This document shows positions 33,616-42,352 of a stretch of DNA of 64,000 nucleotides, piece after piece. Position 1 is the stretch's first letter; every line of letters starts with the position of its first letter. A program made the translations under genes and the position numbers. Source of the stretch: Paenibacillus tyrphae (GTDB lineage Bacteria > Bacillota > Bacilli > Paenibacillales > NBRC-103111); contig NZ_JNVM01000017.1 of assembly GCF_000722545.1 (NCBI RefSeq), positions 62,001 through 126,000 of the forward strand. Direction: 5' to 3'. Under the pieces are notes generated by a model. It was given only the letters and a program-made list of their open reading frames with translations. It was not told the DNA's origin and ran no database searches.

Positions 33616-33733
33616 GACCGCTTCACATCCTTTCTTTTCCAAATTGGAAGGGAAATTGCAATTCCTAGCATGCCCTTCCCCTTCGCAAAAGATGCGCGCT
33701 CCCGTTCCCGCCGCCCTTTTCTGCCCCGGATGC

Positions 33734-34090
33734 TCAAGATTCCATGATTAACGTAAGTCCGCAGGACGGGCATTCCCGCTCTTCCGCCGTCACACGTGTC
33801 AAACAGGCTGGACACTGCTCAATAGCTCCCGCTTGTGCGCAGCATACGTCGTCTTGCGGCAGCGGCGTGTCCAGATCGGCCAAACTCTCGAACCAGTTGC
33901 TTACGGGCTGACCGTCGACTTCAAGTACCTGCAGCTCATCCGACGGAAACCAGCGGATGATTCCGTTCCTGTCGCAGACCGCTGCCACCGCGCCAAGTAG
34001 GCCCGCTCTCTGCGCTTTGTAAGCACCGAATCCCGGGCCCAGAAAAAGATATTTCCGCCCGCTCGGTTTATGCCATACGATCGTTGCCAC
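33734..34090 (-). CDS. Zinc-ribbon hypothetical protein
   Basis: A 118-residue protein of unknown function. The last 35 residues hold a four-cysteine zinc ribbon (CPAC...CPSC). The N-terminal part (IVWHKPSGRKYLFLGPGFGAY) is a small globular domain I cannot name. The GTG at 34090 is chosen because GGGAGG lies eight bases before it. The longer frame upstream runs into the terminator of cheY and is not used. Confidence 0.65.
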   Translation of the reverse strand: MATIVWHKPSGRKYLFLGPGFGAYKAQRAGLLGAVAAVCDRNGIIRWFPSDELQVLEVDGQPVSNWFESLADLDTPLPQDDVCCAQAGAIEQCPACLTRVTAEERECPSCGLTLIMES

Positions 34091-34163
34091 CGGTCCATCC
34101 TCCCGCCTTATGTTACATTTACCCATTAGACCTGACGAACCGCGAAAAGGTTGCTCCGCTTGC

Positions 34164-34208
34164 AAAAAAACCGGCCGTTCCGCCATTGAGCGAAAACGAC
34201 CGGTTTTT
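34164..34208 (-). terminator. Terminator of the cheY-like gene
   Basis: AAAAACCGG and CCGGTTTTT arms enclose further pairing of CGTT with AACG. Read on the minus strand it ends in seven T residues downstream of cheY. Confidence 0.85.
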
Positions 34209-34283
34209 CATTTATAAGGAAGAGAATGCGATTCGAACCCGTTATGGATACGGCAGTCGGTAACCCCGATGCCGCCGGGCGTG

Positions 34284-34646
34284 TTACAAGCCGAGCACCT
34301 TGTTGACCGACTCGATGACGCGGTCTTTTTGAAACGGCTTGACGACAAAATCTTTCGCTCCCGCTGTAATGGCTTCCAGCACCATGCCCTTTTGGCCCAT
34401 GGCCGAGCACATGATGATCTTCGCGTTCGGGTCGTGCTTGCGGATTTCTTTGACCGCTCCAACCCCATCCAGCTCGGGCATCGTAATATCCATCGTGACC
34501 AGGTCGGGCCGGGCGGACAAATAAGTGTTGACCGCCTCCATGCCGTTCGTCGCTTCCGCCACCACTTCGTGCCCTTCCTCCGTCAGCATCGTTCGCAGCA
34601 TCATCCGCATGAAAGCGGCATCATCAACTACCATTACTTTAGCCAT
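34284..34646 (-). CDS. CheY-type single-domain response regulator
   Basis: A 120-residue receiver with Asp8-Asp9, phosphorylation site Asp53, Ser81 in the switch position and Lys103. It has no output domain, so it acts by protein contact, as CheY does at the flagellar switch. The ATG at 34646 has GGGGGT upstream. It is isolated from other chemotaxis genes, although two chemoreceptors occur 17 kb away. Confidence 0.88.
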   Translation of the reverse strand: MAKVMVVDDAAFMRMMLRTMLTEEGHEVVAEATNGMEAVNTYLSARPDLVTMDITMPELDGVGAVKEIRKHDPNAKIIMCSAMGQKGMVLEAITAGAKDFVVKPFQKDRVIESVNKVLGL

Positions 34647-34878
34647 AGGCAAGACCCCCAACCGTCTAAGGTGATGTTGTATCCCTATTATGACAGAGCT
34701 TTATTAGGAAACTGTTAGGTTAAGGAAGAATTTGCCCATTTTTTTGCTAAAAATTATGAAAAAGCTTGAGGGTATCAGCCAGTTCTTCTCCTCTAAATGC
34801 ACAATTTAAATCCTGGCAGTACACATGTCCAATCACTGTAAATATCATTAACGTATGTTTATAACGTAGTGAATCCCT

Positions 34879-34998
34879 ATGGAAAGGAATGGAGCGTACG
34901 TATCTTTTACAGGCCACGGCCTGGGAACTACTACAACAGCCGTTATCCTAGTTTTATTAATTTTTCTAATTATTGTAATTTCATCTTTGTGTATTTAA
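34879..34998 (+). CDS. YjcZ-like small sporulation protein (39 aa)
   Basis: A short ORF whose product has a polar, Gly/Thr-rich start (GHGLGTTTT) followed by one hydrophobic helix (AVILVLLIFLIIVISSLCI). This is the layout of YjcZ/SscA-type small spore proteins. A second such peptide is encoded at 61429-61521. The ribosome binding site is weak and the ATG at 34879 is the only in-frame one after an upstream stop. It lies 29 bases before the F/E/R-repeat gene. Confidence 0.5.
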   Translation: MERNGAYVSFTGHGLGTTTTAVILVLLIFLIIVISSLCI

Positions 34999-35027
34999 AA
35001 ACATGATGAATGTTGAGGTGATGTTAA

Positions 35028-35276
35028 ATGGCAAACCAAAAAAAACAGATTAAAAATGCAAAAGCAGTTCGTACAAGCGCGAAAAAACAAAATAAAAATG
35101 CGAAAACCGTTCGTACAAATGCATTCTCCCCATTCCCGTTCGAATCACCCGGATTCGAGCGATTCGAAGAAAGATTCGAGCCATTCGAGCGATTCGAGCC
35201 GCGGTTCGAGTCAGCGAGATTCGAACGGTTTGAGGAATTTTTTGAACCCCGATTCTTTGGAAGAGGATTTTTCTAA
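35028..35276 (+). CDS. Low-complexity F/E/R-repeat protein (82 aa)
   Basis: An unrecognised 82-residue protein. The first 30 residues are basic with an internal duplication (NAKAVRTSAKKQ and NAKTVRTNA). The last 45 are built of FERFE-like units alternating Phe, Glu and Arg, ending RGFF. The DNA repeats TTCGA eight times in about 90 bases. GAGGTG lies eight bases before the ATG, which supports this frame over an overlapping Ser/Asp-rich frame. It sits between a YjcZ-like gene and a coat protein, so a spore-surface role is possible, but this is only inference. Confidence 0.55.
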   Translation: MANQKKQIKNAKAVRTSAKKQNKNAKTVRTNAFSPFPFESPGFERFEERFEPFERFEPRFESARFERFEEFFEPRFFGRGFF

Positions 35277-35353
35277 CTTCTTGCTTTTTCCTCAAGCCTC
35301 CTGCGAATCCAAAATTCGTTGGTGGCTTCTTTTTCTGCCTGGCTTTCAAGCAC

Positions 35354-35390
35354 AAAAAAACCGGGTTCTCGCGAACAAGAGAACGACCGG
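35354..35390 (-). terminator. Terminator of the CotF-like gene
   Basis: CCGG-GTTCTC (35361-35370) pairs with GAGAAC-GA-CCGG (35379-35390). Seven T residues follow on the minus strand. Confidence 0.8.
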
Positions 35391-35413
35391 CTTCCCAAAA
35401 GCAGCGGTGGCTG

Positions 35414-35998
35414 TTATTGAAAATGCGTCTGGTAAGGCTGCTGGGGCTCCGCAGGCTGCACAGCTTGGATCATGGTGCGCATCGTATGGTCGGCCAGCTG
35501 CGGGGCTTGGTAGAAGCCCTTGTAGTTCATGTATTGGAACATTTCCCAAGCCATCTCCTGGCAAATGTTCGCCGAGGTCGCATGGTACTGGCGAATTTGC
35601 GGATCTACGCATTCGCAGGCCCACAGCATGGCGACGGCCGAGCCGGTTTTGTGCAGATTCAGCGCAATTGTCGCGATGGACCCATCGGACAGCTGCGTCG
35701 CGTTCGGATTCGGCCCAGGCATGGACGGCTGCTGCAGTCCGGCTTGCGGTCTTTCGTAAATGCGCAGCTCCGGCGTATGCGGCGTCGTCATGGCGATGCC
35801 TCTGCCTTGCAGCAGGCCGATACCGTAATCGTAGCCCTCCAGCATCCGTCGCTGCTGATTGAACAAAATATCTTTCAAGTGCGTATCCTGCGCCATCGCG
35901 AACAGAACGCCGTACAGTTCAATGTGCGCCGCTTTCGTGCGGACCGCCTCTTGGGTTTCCAGAAATTCGTGGGCGGCAAAACGTTGCTGCGTGTGCAT
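35414..35998 (-). CDS. CotF-like spore coat protein
   Basis: A 194-residue protein of the coat F / ferritin-like family: helical, opening HTQQRFAAHEFLETQEAVRT (part), with a central Pro/Gly-rich loop and a second helical half (NICQEMAWEMFQYMNYKGFY in part). It would be part of the spore coat. The ATG at 35998 is preceded by AGGAGG five bases upstream; the longer frame is not used. Confidence 0.8.
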   Translation of the reverse strand: MHTQQRFAAHEFLETQEAVRTKAAHIELYGVLFAMAQDTHLKDILFNQQRRMLEGYDYGIGLLQGRGIAMTTPHTPELRIYERPQAGLQQPSMPGPNPNATQLSDGSIATIALNLHKTGSAVAMLWACECVDPQIRQYHATSANICQEMAWEMFQYMNYKGFYQAPQLADHTMRTMIQAVQPAEPQQPYQTHFQ

Positions 35999-36173
35999 AA
36001 AAACCTCCTGAACTGGAATGGAAATTTCGGAACACCGATAGTATGTCCAAAGATTGGAAACCATTATGCGCACATATCCAAAATTTTGAAGATGGCCGCA
36101 TCCAACAGCGTTCATCCCGCGCCTAATGTGATAGATTTCACAAGATAAAACTCGATGTACTCCCCATCGCGCG

Positions 36174-36204
36174 AAAAATAAGCCGGTCCCGAAAGGAACC
36201 GGCT
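36174..36204 (-). terminator. Terminator after the copper-amine-oxidase-domain gene
   Basis: A perfect stem, AGCCGGT(C)CC and GG(A)ACCGGCT with a GAAA loop. On the minus strand it is followed by TATTTTTCGC. Confidence 0.8.
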
Positions 36205-36209
36205 CCAGC

Positions 36210-36845
36210 CTAGTTTGCGGCGGCAGACCCGCTTGTAGAGCCGTCGGGGTACACGGTGAAGGAGGAGACGCTGCGCGTGCCGTCTGCAGCTTTTTTCGCC
36301 GTCCACAGCTCGTACCGGTCGACTTGTCCGCCTGCGTTCCAACGAATGAACAGCTGCCCCTCCAAGTCGCCGCGGCTCAAGCCGTCGGCGTCAGCGCTGA
36401 GACCGCCGCTGCTGTAGCCGGCCGATGCTCCGAAGTCGTAGCGCCACAGCTGCTGCTTGGAGCTGTCAATCAGCGTCAGGAAGGACGGTTCGCCCAGCAC
36501 GCTCTTCACGTCTTTGGCCTCCATACCGCGTTCGAGGCGGTACGTTGCCGCCCATATTTTTTTCTGCGCGTCACTGGCATTCTTCGGCTCGGAAACGACC
36601 GAAACGGTACGGGCTTCCGCGTCATAGACAGCCCCGGCCCCCAAGTTCTCGGCCATGAAGCGAAGCGGCACATAAGTATGGCCGTCATAATTCAAAATCG
36701 CGAACCGGGAGCCCGTATCGCGAACCTCTCCATTGAATTTCATTTTTACGGGAAATAGCGTCGCCCGGATTTCATCCGAGGCGTAAACGGCGGTGGAAGC
36801 GGCAAGCACGGCTCCGCAGAGCAGTCCAAGTATAAATTTTTTCAT
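36210..36845 (-). CDS. Secreted protein with copper amine oxidase N-terminal-like domain
   Basis: A 211-residue exported protein. The signal peptide covers about residues 1-22 (ending AVYA-S). Next comes the short stalk domain pattern FNGEVRDTG...LNYDGHTYVPLRFMAENLGAGAVYDAEARTVSV (in part, about 38-85), found at the N-terminus of copper amine oxidases and widespread in Paenibacillus surface proteins. The C-terminal half (LRYDFGASAG, LFIRWNAGGQVDRYEL) is unassigned. GGAGG precedes the ATG. No oxidase activity is implied. Confidence 0.8.
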   Translation of the reverse strand: MKKFILGLLCGAVLAASTAVYASDEIRATLFPVKMKFNGEVRDTGSRFAILNYDGHTYVPLRFMAENLGAGAVYDAEARTVSVVSEPKNASDAQKKIWAATYRLERGMEAKDVKSVLGEPSFLTLIDSSKQQLWRYDFGASAGYSSGGLSADADGLSRGDLEGQLFIRWNAGGQVDRYELWTAKKAADGTRSVSSFTVYPDGSTSGSAAAN

Positions 36846-36987
36846 GAGTTCCTCCTTGGATTCGTTGTTGCGGTCCTATTCATTATACTAGGGATATGAC
36901 GAGGTTGGCATGGAAAAAGGTTACAAAATGTTAGTCAAGAGGGGGGAAACGAAACGGACGGGGGTTAGTTGCTGAGGAAGCATACGC

Positions 36988-37028
36988 AAAAACCCGGAAC
37001 GCGCACAAGAGCAGCGCAGTCCGGGTTT
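36988..37028 (-). terminator. Terminator of the carbohydrate locus
   Basis: AAAAACCCGGA (36988-36998) pairs with TCCGGGTTT (37020-37028), ending in T residues on the minus strand after the last gene of the locus. Confidence 0.8.
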
Positions 37029-37035
37029 CGCTCAT

Positions 37036-38739
37036 TTATAAAGCGGACAGCATCGTATCCATCAGAGCCGGCTTCAGCCGCATGCTCAGCCGCAGCGGCC
37101 CGCCCTCGGAAGGAGCCGGGCATTCCACGAATGCCGCTTGTTCCTTTAAGGTTAGCTTGAAGCTGCACGAAACGCGCTCCTCGGCGAATGTACAGACCGC
37201 CAGCGCCCCCGCTTGGCACAAAGATTCGAAATCGATCGTCCGGTTTATCCCGCTATAGAAAACGCAATCCACGTACAGCCGGTCCTCCTCGCGGCTCCAT
37301 TCCCAGCGGGCCGATGCCTCGCCCAGCGACGCGAACACGGGCCGGATGTTAAGCACATGGCGGCCGACCGTCACATGCAGTTCTCCCTGAAGATCCTGCT
37401 CGACCTTCGCATCGCAACCGCCTCCGCCGATCTCAAACCGCAGCCGCAGGTCCTTGGCTTCGATCGATCCGCGGATACGGTCCAGACTGTTATGCGTGTC
37501 TCCGCCGTTCGTGCTGAAGCCGATGCCGAAGAGGACCCGGTTTTCCCGCTGCACGGAAGTAAAGACGGCGGCGGCATAATCGTAGCCGTCATGCAGACAG
37601 CGCAGCCACACATAGGACGTGCCTTGCTCGTCGGATACATAAGCCAGCAGATTGCGGCGTTGATTCCACATGTTTTCGCGGCTGACCGAGCCGATGCACA
37701 ACGTTTCGGTTTGGTAGAACGACGCTGTTTTCTCGATGCCTTTTTCTTCGTTCCGGTAAAAAACTTGGGCGTGAGTGCGGACGGACGGCTCCGTAAACAG
37801 AGGCACAACTTCGTCCGGGCATCCGATCGGACTGCCGTACCACTGCGGATCGTAAGCAAGCTCTTCCTCCGTCAGCCATTCGACGCGGCCCTGCAGCGCA
37901 ATCTGAAGAAAGGACCGCACAGAGGGCGACAACGTCGTGTCGTAGCTGCGGGCATGCGGGCCGCCCCATTGACGGGTTGCGGGATGAAAATGATTGGCAA
38001 CCGCCCCCCACGCCAAATGGAGCAGCTTCGCGGCAAGCGTCTTTATTTCCGGCGATTTCGCCCAGGCGTACAAATCCGACAGCTCGACAAGAGCGACCTT
38101 CGTATAGGTCGGGCTGTTGTATTCCTCGAACGCCCCAAGGCGCATCGTATATTCGTAAAAGGCGTGCAGCCGCTGCCGGCCGTAGACGGCAAAAGCTTCC
38201 TGCCCGTACATTTCGCCGGCGATCAGCGTGACGAAAGCGCCCATGATCGCGATGTTGGTGTAGCCCGGCCCCACATTGCGCGCGATAATCGCTTCGCAGG
38301 CACGAAACACCGCTTCGCGTAGCCGTTCCTTCAACGCTTCGGGAAGCCGGTCTTCGTGCTTGCGCACGGCCAGCAGCAATTGCTTGCCACAGAAGTCGGC
38401 CCAGTTCCAGTCGGGCGGGCGCATGTCGCCGAGCGGCTCCTCGTAAAACCACGACCAGATGCCGTACGTCGGCAGGCTGCGGTCCGTCTCCTGGAGCGCG
38501 ATAACGCGGTCCAGAATCGCGCAGGCCCGCTCCAGCTCCGCTTCCCCGCCGCCGTCCAGCAGGGCGACGGCATACCCTAGCGATTCCCGGGTCGGATGCA
38601 CGAAAGGAACATCCTTCAGCGCCGTATGGTAGCCCGGGCTGCTGAACGGAACGCGCAGCAGCCGGAGATCCTCGTTGTACTCCTGCTTCTGCAGCCACCG
38701 CTGCAGAAGCCTCCGTTCAAGATCGGAATGGGTAAGCAT
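37036..38739 (-). CDS. Uncharacterised 567-aa protein of the carbohydrate locus
   Basis: A large cytoplasmic protein without signal peptide. The N-terminal ~330 residues look like an all-helical toroid, with conserved-looking patches NVGPGYTNIAIM, FEEYNSPTYTKVAL and GGPHARSYDT. The rest is beta-rich, the layout of several polysaccharide lyases and related intracellular enzymes. I cannot place it in a named family. GGAGAG precedes the ATG. It is the last gene of the locus, 39 bases after the secreted protein gene, so it probably acts on the imported oligosaccharide. Confidence 0.7.
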   Translation of the reverse strand: MLTHSDLERRLLQRWLQKQEYNEDLRLLRVPFSSPGYHTALKDVPFVHPTRESLGYAVALLDGGGEAELERACAILDRVIALQETDRSLPTYGIWSWFYEEPLGDMRPPDWNWADFCGKQLLLAVRKHEDRLPEALKERLREAVFRACEAIIARNVGPGYTNIAIMGAFVTLIAGEMYGQEAFAVYGRQRLHAFYEYTMRLGAFEEYNSPTYTKVALVELSDLYAWAKSPEIKTLAAKLLHLAWGAVANHFHPATRQWGGPHARSYDTTLSPSVRSFLQIALQGRVEWLTEEELAYDPQWYGSPIGCPDEVVPLFTEPSVRTHAQVFYRNEEKGIEKTASFYQTETLCIGSVSRENMWNQRRNLLAYVSDEQGTSYVWLRCLHDGYDYAAAVFTSVQRENRVLFGIGFSTNGGDTHNSLDRIRGSIEAKDLRLRFEIGGGGCDAKVEQDLQGELHVTVGRHVLNIRPVFASLGEASARWEWSREEDRLYVDCVFYSGINRTIDFESLCQAGALAVCTFAEERVSCSFKLTLKEQAAFVECPAPSEGGPLRLSMRLKPALMDTMLSAL

Positions 38740-38778
38740 GGTTTCTCTCCGTCCCTCTCTATACTTATGGTTTCGTTG

Positions 38779-41700
38779 TTACTCACGCGGCTGCGAGGCT
38801 TCTCCGGCCGCCGCCTGCATCGCAGCCGCCTCGGCCGCTCCCGCCGGACGGCCGTCGATATAAGCCTTGCGGCCCGCTTTATCGACGAAGAGCGCACGCC
38901 CTTCCGCGAGCAACAGCAGCATCCCCTCGTCCTCGACAACCAAAGCGCGCAGCACGTCGGTGCGGCCGGCATATTTCGTGATCGGCCTTGTGCGGAAGCC
39001 GGTGGCGGAAGCGTTCGGTTCGATTTTGCTCACAAAATAAACCCAGTCTCCCGCTTGGTATTGCGCTGCCGCGCCGTCCGTAAGCTGCACCATCAGCTTG
39101 TCGGAGTTGGCAAATTGCACGATCGTGCCGTTATTGTCGGAGGTCCGCACATTCGTCGGGTCCCACAGCGCCTTCGTATACAAATCGTCCATCACTTTGC
39201 CGTTTGCCGTCACAAAGCCCACGCTCAGCTTGTCGAGGTCGGCCTTCGACAGCCACGTCGGCTTGGCCGCTCCGCCGCCCGGCGCATTCTCGGCCTTCAG
39301 CAGCGGCCAGCCGCTCACCTTCGCGGTGCCCGCCACCATCGCAGGAGCCGCCGCCGAGCCGCTGTCCGCGCTAAGATCGAGCAGCGGGCTGCCGTCCACC
39401 GCATACAAGCCGTTGATGCGCACCCGGTCCGGCTCCAGCGCGCCGGGAACGTAAGGCCGGTTCGGCACGGACATATAAGGCAGGCCGATCAATTGATTCA
39501 GCGACGTATAGCTTTGCGCCGAGCCCATCCGCACGGCGAGCACATTGTACAGGGACGTGCCGTTCGTCACGTAATATTGCAGCGTCAGGTTCGCCCCGTC
39601 GCCGGGACCGCCGGCGCTGCCGGTATCCTTGCGGATATAATACCGCGGCGTGGACCAATTGTCCGTCGTCCGCTTCACGTCGTCGTACTGCTTCTTGCCC
39701 TCCGCATCCGTCGCATACCAGCCGATGAGCCGGTCGATCTTCGGAAAGCCGGGCTTATCCGGATCGGCTGTACCCGTGTCGAGCAGATGCTCGGTGAAAT
39801 CCGTGCCGGATACGGACAAGTTCAACGGCTGCTTATTGTCGTTTTTGAAGTAGACGGACACTTGCCCTTTGCGCAAATTGTACTCTTCCAGCTTCTGCTG
39901 CTCGCTGCGGTTCCACGGGTACTTTCGCAGCATCCGGTGCATCGCGACCGGCCCGTGCATGGCAATGTGCCCGAGATTGGCCGTATCGCCGTAGGACGGC
40001 GTCGTCGAACCGAACGATTTGATCAGGAAACGGCCCACATCGGCCTTGAGCGCATCGCCCCAATACGATAGCCCGGAGAAGTTCCCCATATTAAAAGCCG
40101 AACCGCCGCCTTCGTTGTGCCGCGAGCCTGCAAAAATCCATCCGTCTGCCGCCAGCCGCGCATTAAAATAGTCGGCCATTTCCAATCCGTCCGCCCGAAT
40201 GACTTGCTTCAGCTCGCCGAAAGCCGCGTCTCCGTCCGGGATCGATTCGATGATGTCCGCCAGATCGCTGAGCGATACGCCCGCGTAGCTGACGTCGAAG
40301 CCGTTGACCTCGTAAAAAATGTTCCGTCCGTCCACCAACTGCCGCGCTTGCACACGCATGCCTTTGTCCGGCAAATTCGAGCCTGCCAGTCCCCGGATAT
40401 AATAATCCGTGACTTCCCGCTTCAGCGCCGCATCGTCCGCGGCCACCGCCAGCTCCACCCCGCCGAGCAGGCCGACAAGCGCCTGGTTCATCGAGTTTTG
40501 CGTACTGAATTTGGTCACCCGGGTCAGCCAGCGCCACATCGAGTACGCTTTGTCCTTCGCCTGCGCCAGTTGAGTCTCGGTAAACAGCCCCTGTCCGTAG
40601 GTCAGCGCCGCCGCCAGATTGTGAAGCCCAAACGCTGTCGTCGGATAATCCGCATTTGTCGTGCTGCCGCTGACGCTGTACGGCACGTAAGCCTCCCCGC
40701 TGTTCGCCTTCCCGTCCAGCAGACGGGACGCATTCGCGGGGTTGTCGGTCGTCGTCACCCGCCGGTTCAAATAAAAATCAAGCGCGTCCTTCGCCCGCTT
40801 GGCGAGCGCCGTGTCCGTTTTTCCCGTGATGCTCCACATGTACGCAAGCAGTCCCGCCGAACCGAAGCCCGCTTCCGTGCTGCTGCTCTGCTGGTCCACA
40901 CCGATGTAGGACATTTGGTCGAACTGCACGGTGCCGACGGCCCGGTCGAGCATAAGCTCGCAGATCACGTAGTGCACCGGATAAGGCGTATCGAACACGC
41001 CGCCGATCTCGCTCCACTGCCCGTTGGTCGGCGCGCCGTAAAAGGTCTGCTGCCCGATTTCCCGGTCCTTCATGTCCATAAATCGGAGCCGCATCGCCAC
41101 GCCGCGGCCATCCTGCGCGGCGAAGCCGGGCTGCGTCTTGTACTTGACCGTCGCGATGCGATAGTCGCCTCCGAACTGCCGCGTGCCGTTCGATGACGCT
41201 TTCGCCGTCATCGTCAGCGCCGCCGCCGTATCGGCCGACTTCGACGTGAGCATGCCGCCCTTGCCGGCATAGCCGCCCGCCGCGGACCCGCTCCATGACT
41301 CGACGGCCGCGCCGCCGAGCGATTTCAGCGTCCACGCCGGGGAAGCCGCTTCAAAGCCGCCGTTCGGGAAGGCGGCCGTGCCTTTCGCCGCAGCGACGAC
41401 GCCGTCGCTGCCGGTCGTCGTATCGACGCGCATCAGCCGAATGCCATCCCACTGCACCGTGCCCTTCGCCCGGTCGAGCCCGGCTTCGACCCGGATGCTT
41501 GCCGCCTGCACGCCCGGTGCCGTCACCAGTCCGCGAAGCTCCTGCCAGCCGCCGCGGGCATAGACGGCACTCGTCACTGTGAACGGCGGTGCCAACGGAC
41601 TTCCCGCCTCGTCCAAAAAGGTTACCTTCGCGTAAATCCCTTGTCCTCCTTCGGAAGAGACGATCTGCTCCGCCTTGTAGAACGCACTGAGAATCATCAC

Positions 41701-42270
41701 GCTGTTCGGCGCCACCGTCGCTTTCACCGGCGTCGCATAATCGACCAGCACGTCGGCCGGGTTCGCGATGGTTTGCGAAATCGCTGCGCTGCGACTTGTT
41801 ACCGCTTCCATTTGCAGCAGCTTCAAGCCTTCCAACGCGGCGCTTGCGTCGTTCACCCAGCGGACCGTCCCCGTCTGCGGCACGCCTCCTTGTCCGTCCG
41901 TTGCCGTCCAGCCGTCCGGCAATGCGCCTGCACCTTCTTCGAAGCCGAAGTTCGCCACAATGTTTCCTGCCGTCAAGCTGCCGGCAGCGGCGTTCACATA
42001 CACCTTCTGCGGAAAATTGTCCGTCCGCCCGTCCGGCTGCTGGTTACCGACCAGATTGCGCTGAAAAAATTGCAACTGCCGCTCCACGGAAGCCGCGTCC
42101 GGAAATACGTTATCCACCCGGTCGTAAAACAAGCTCGTGTCCGGCGTCATCGCCGACGGAGCGACGGACGCTTGCGCCCCCATCGGAACCAGCACAGATA
42201 GCGCTGTCGTCCCTGCGACCAGCGCCGACAACCAGCGCAGCCGTCCTCTGCCTTTGCTTCCCTTTTTCAT
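38779..42270 (-). CDS. Secreted 1163-aa polysaccharide-active protein (putative lyase)
   Basis: An exported protein with a basic N-terminus and signal peptide to about residue 35 (ending AQA-S). Two similar sandwich domains opening NFGFEEGAGALPDGW and PNGGFEAASPAW resemble carbohydrate-binding modules (about 105-285 and 300-460). A helical middle part (470-780) contains MNQALVGLLGG, YEVNGFDVSY and the patch GSRHNEGGGS. A beta-rich C-terminal part follows. This order fits a toroid-fold polysaccharide lyase, but no catalytic set can be proven and I know no exact family. It has no SLH domain or anchor, so it should be released. Confidence 0.75.
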   Translation of the reverse strand: MKKGSKGRGRLRWLSALVAGTTALSVLVPMGAQASVAPSAMTPDTSLFYDRVDNVFPDAASVERQLQFFQRNLVGNQQPDGRTDNFPQKVYVNAAAGSLTAGNIVANFGFEEGAGALPDGWTATDGQGGVPQTGTVRWVNDASAALEGLKLLQMEAVTSRSAAISQTIANPADVLVDYATPVKATVAPNSVMILSAFYKAEQIVSSEGGQGIYAKVTFLDEAGSPLAPPFTVTSAVYARGGWQELRGLVTAPGVQAASIRVEAGLDRAKGTVQWDGIRLMRVDTTTGSDGVVAAAKGTAAFPNGGFEAASPAWTLKSLGGAAVESWSGSAAGGYAGKGGMLTSKSADTAAALTMTAKASSNGTRQFGGDYRIATVKYKTQPGFAAQDGRGVAMRLRFMDMKDREIGQQTFYGAPTNGQWSEIGGVFDTPYPVHYVICELMLDRAVGTVQFDQMSYIGVDQQSSSTEAGFGSAGLLAYMWSITGKTDTALAKRAKDALDFYLNRRVTTTDNPANASRLLDGKANSGEAYVPYSVSGSTTNADYPTTAFGLHNLAAALTYGQGLFTETQLAQAKDKAYSMWRWLTRVTKFSTQNSMNQALVGLLGGVELAVAADDAALKREVTDYYIRGLAGSNLPDKGMRVQARQLVDGRNIFYEVNGFDVSYAGVSLSDLADIIESIPDGDAAFGELKQVIRADGLEMADYFNARLAADGWIFAGSRHNEGGGSAFNMGNFSGLSYWGDALKADVGRFLIKSFGSTTPSYGDTANLGHIAMHGPVAMHRMLRKYPWNRSEQQKLEEYNLRKGQVSVYFKNDNKQPLNLSVSGTDFTEHLLDTGTADPDKPGFPKIDRLIGWYATDAEGKKQYDDVKRTTDNWSTPRYYIRKDTGSAGGPGDGANLTLQYYVTNGTSLYNVLAVRMGSAQSYTSLNQLIGLPYMSVPNRPYVPGALEPDRVRINGLYAVDGSPLLDLSADSGSAAAPAMVAGTAKVSGWPLLKAENAPGGGAAKPTWLSKADLDKLSVGFVTANGKVMDDLYTKALWDPTNVRTSDNNGTIVQFANSDKLMVQLTDGAAAQYQAGDWVYFVSKIEPNASATGFRTRPITKYAGRTDVLRALVVEDEGMLLLLAEGRALFVDKAGRKAYIDGRPAGAAEAAAMQAAAGEASQPRE

Positions 42271-42352
42271 GTTCGTCCCTCCCGACTGGTCTCGCCTTGC
42301 TAAACCAAGAGCTCCTCCGCCTGCCCCGCAGGAGCGGGCGAAGGAGCTTCTT

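Noticed and set aside
35130..35225. TTCGA repeat as a CRISPR-like array
   Set aside because: Repeat units are five bases with irregular short spacing inside a coding frame; there are no spacers or cas genes.
35056..35862. 268-codon plus-strand ORF with Ser/Asp repeats
   Set aside because: It lacks a ribosome binding site, runs through a terminator and is antisense to the CotF-like gene; the F/E/R frame has the ribosome binding site.
38596..40071. 491-codon plus-strand ORF
   Set aside because: Antisense to the secreted 1163-residue protein gene, with Arg/His-rich composition and no recognisable domain.
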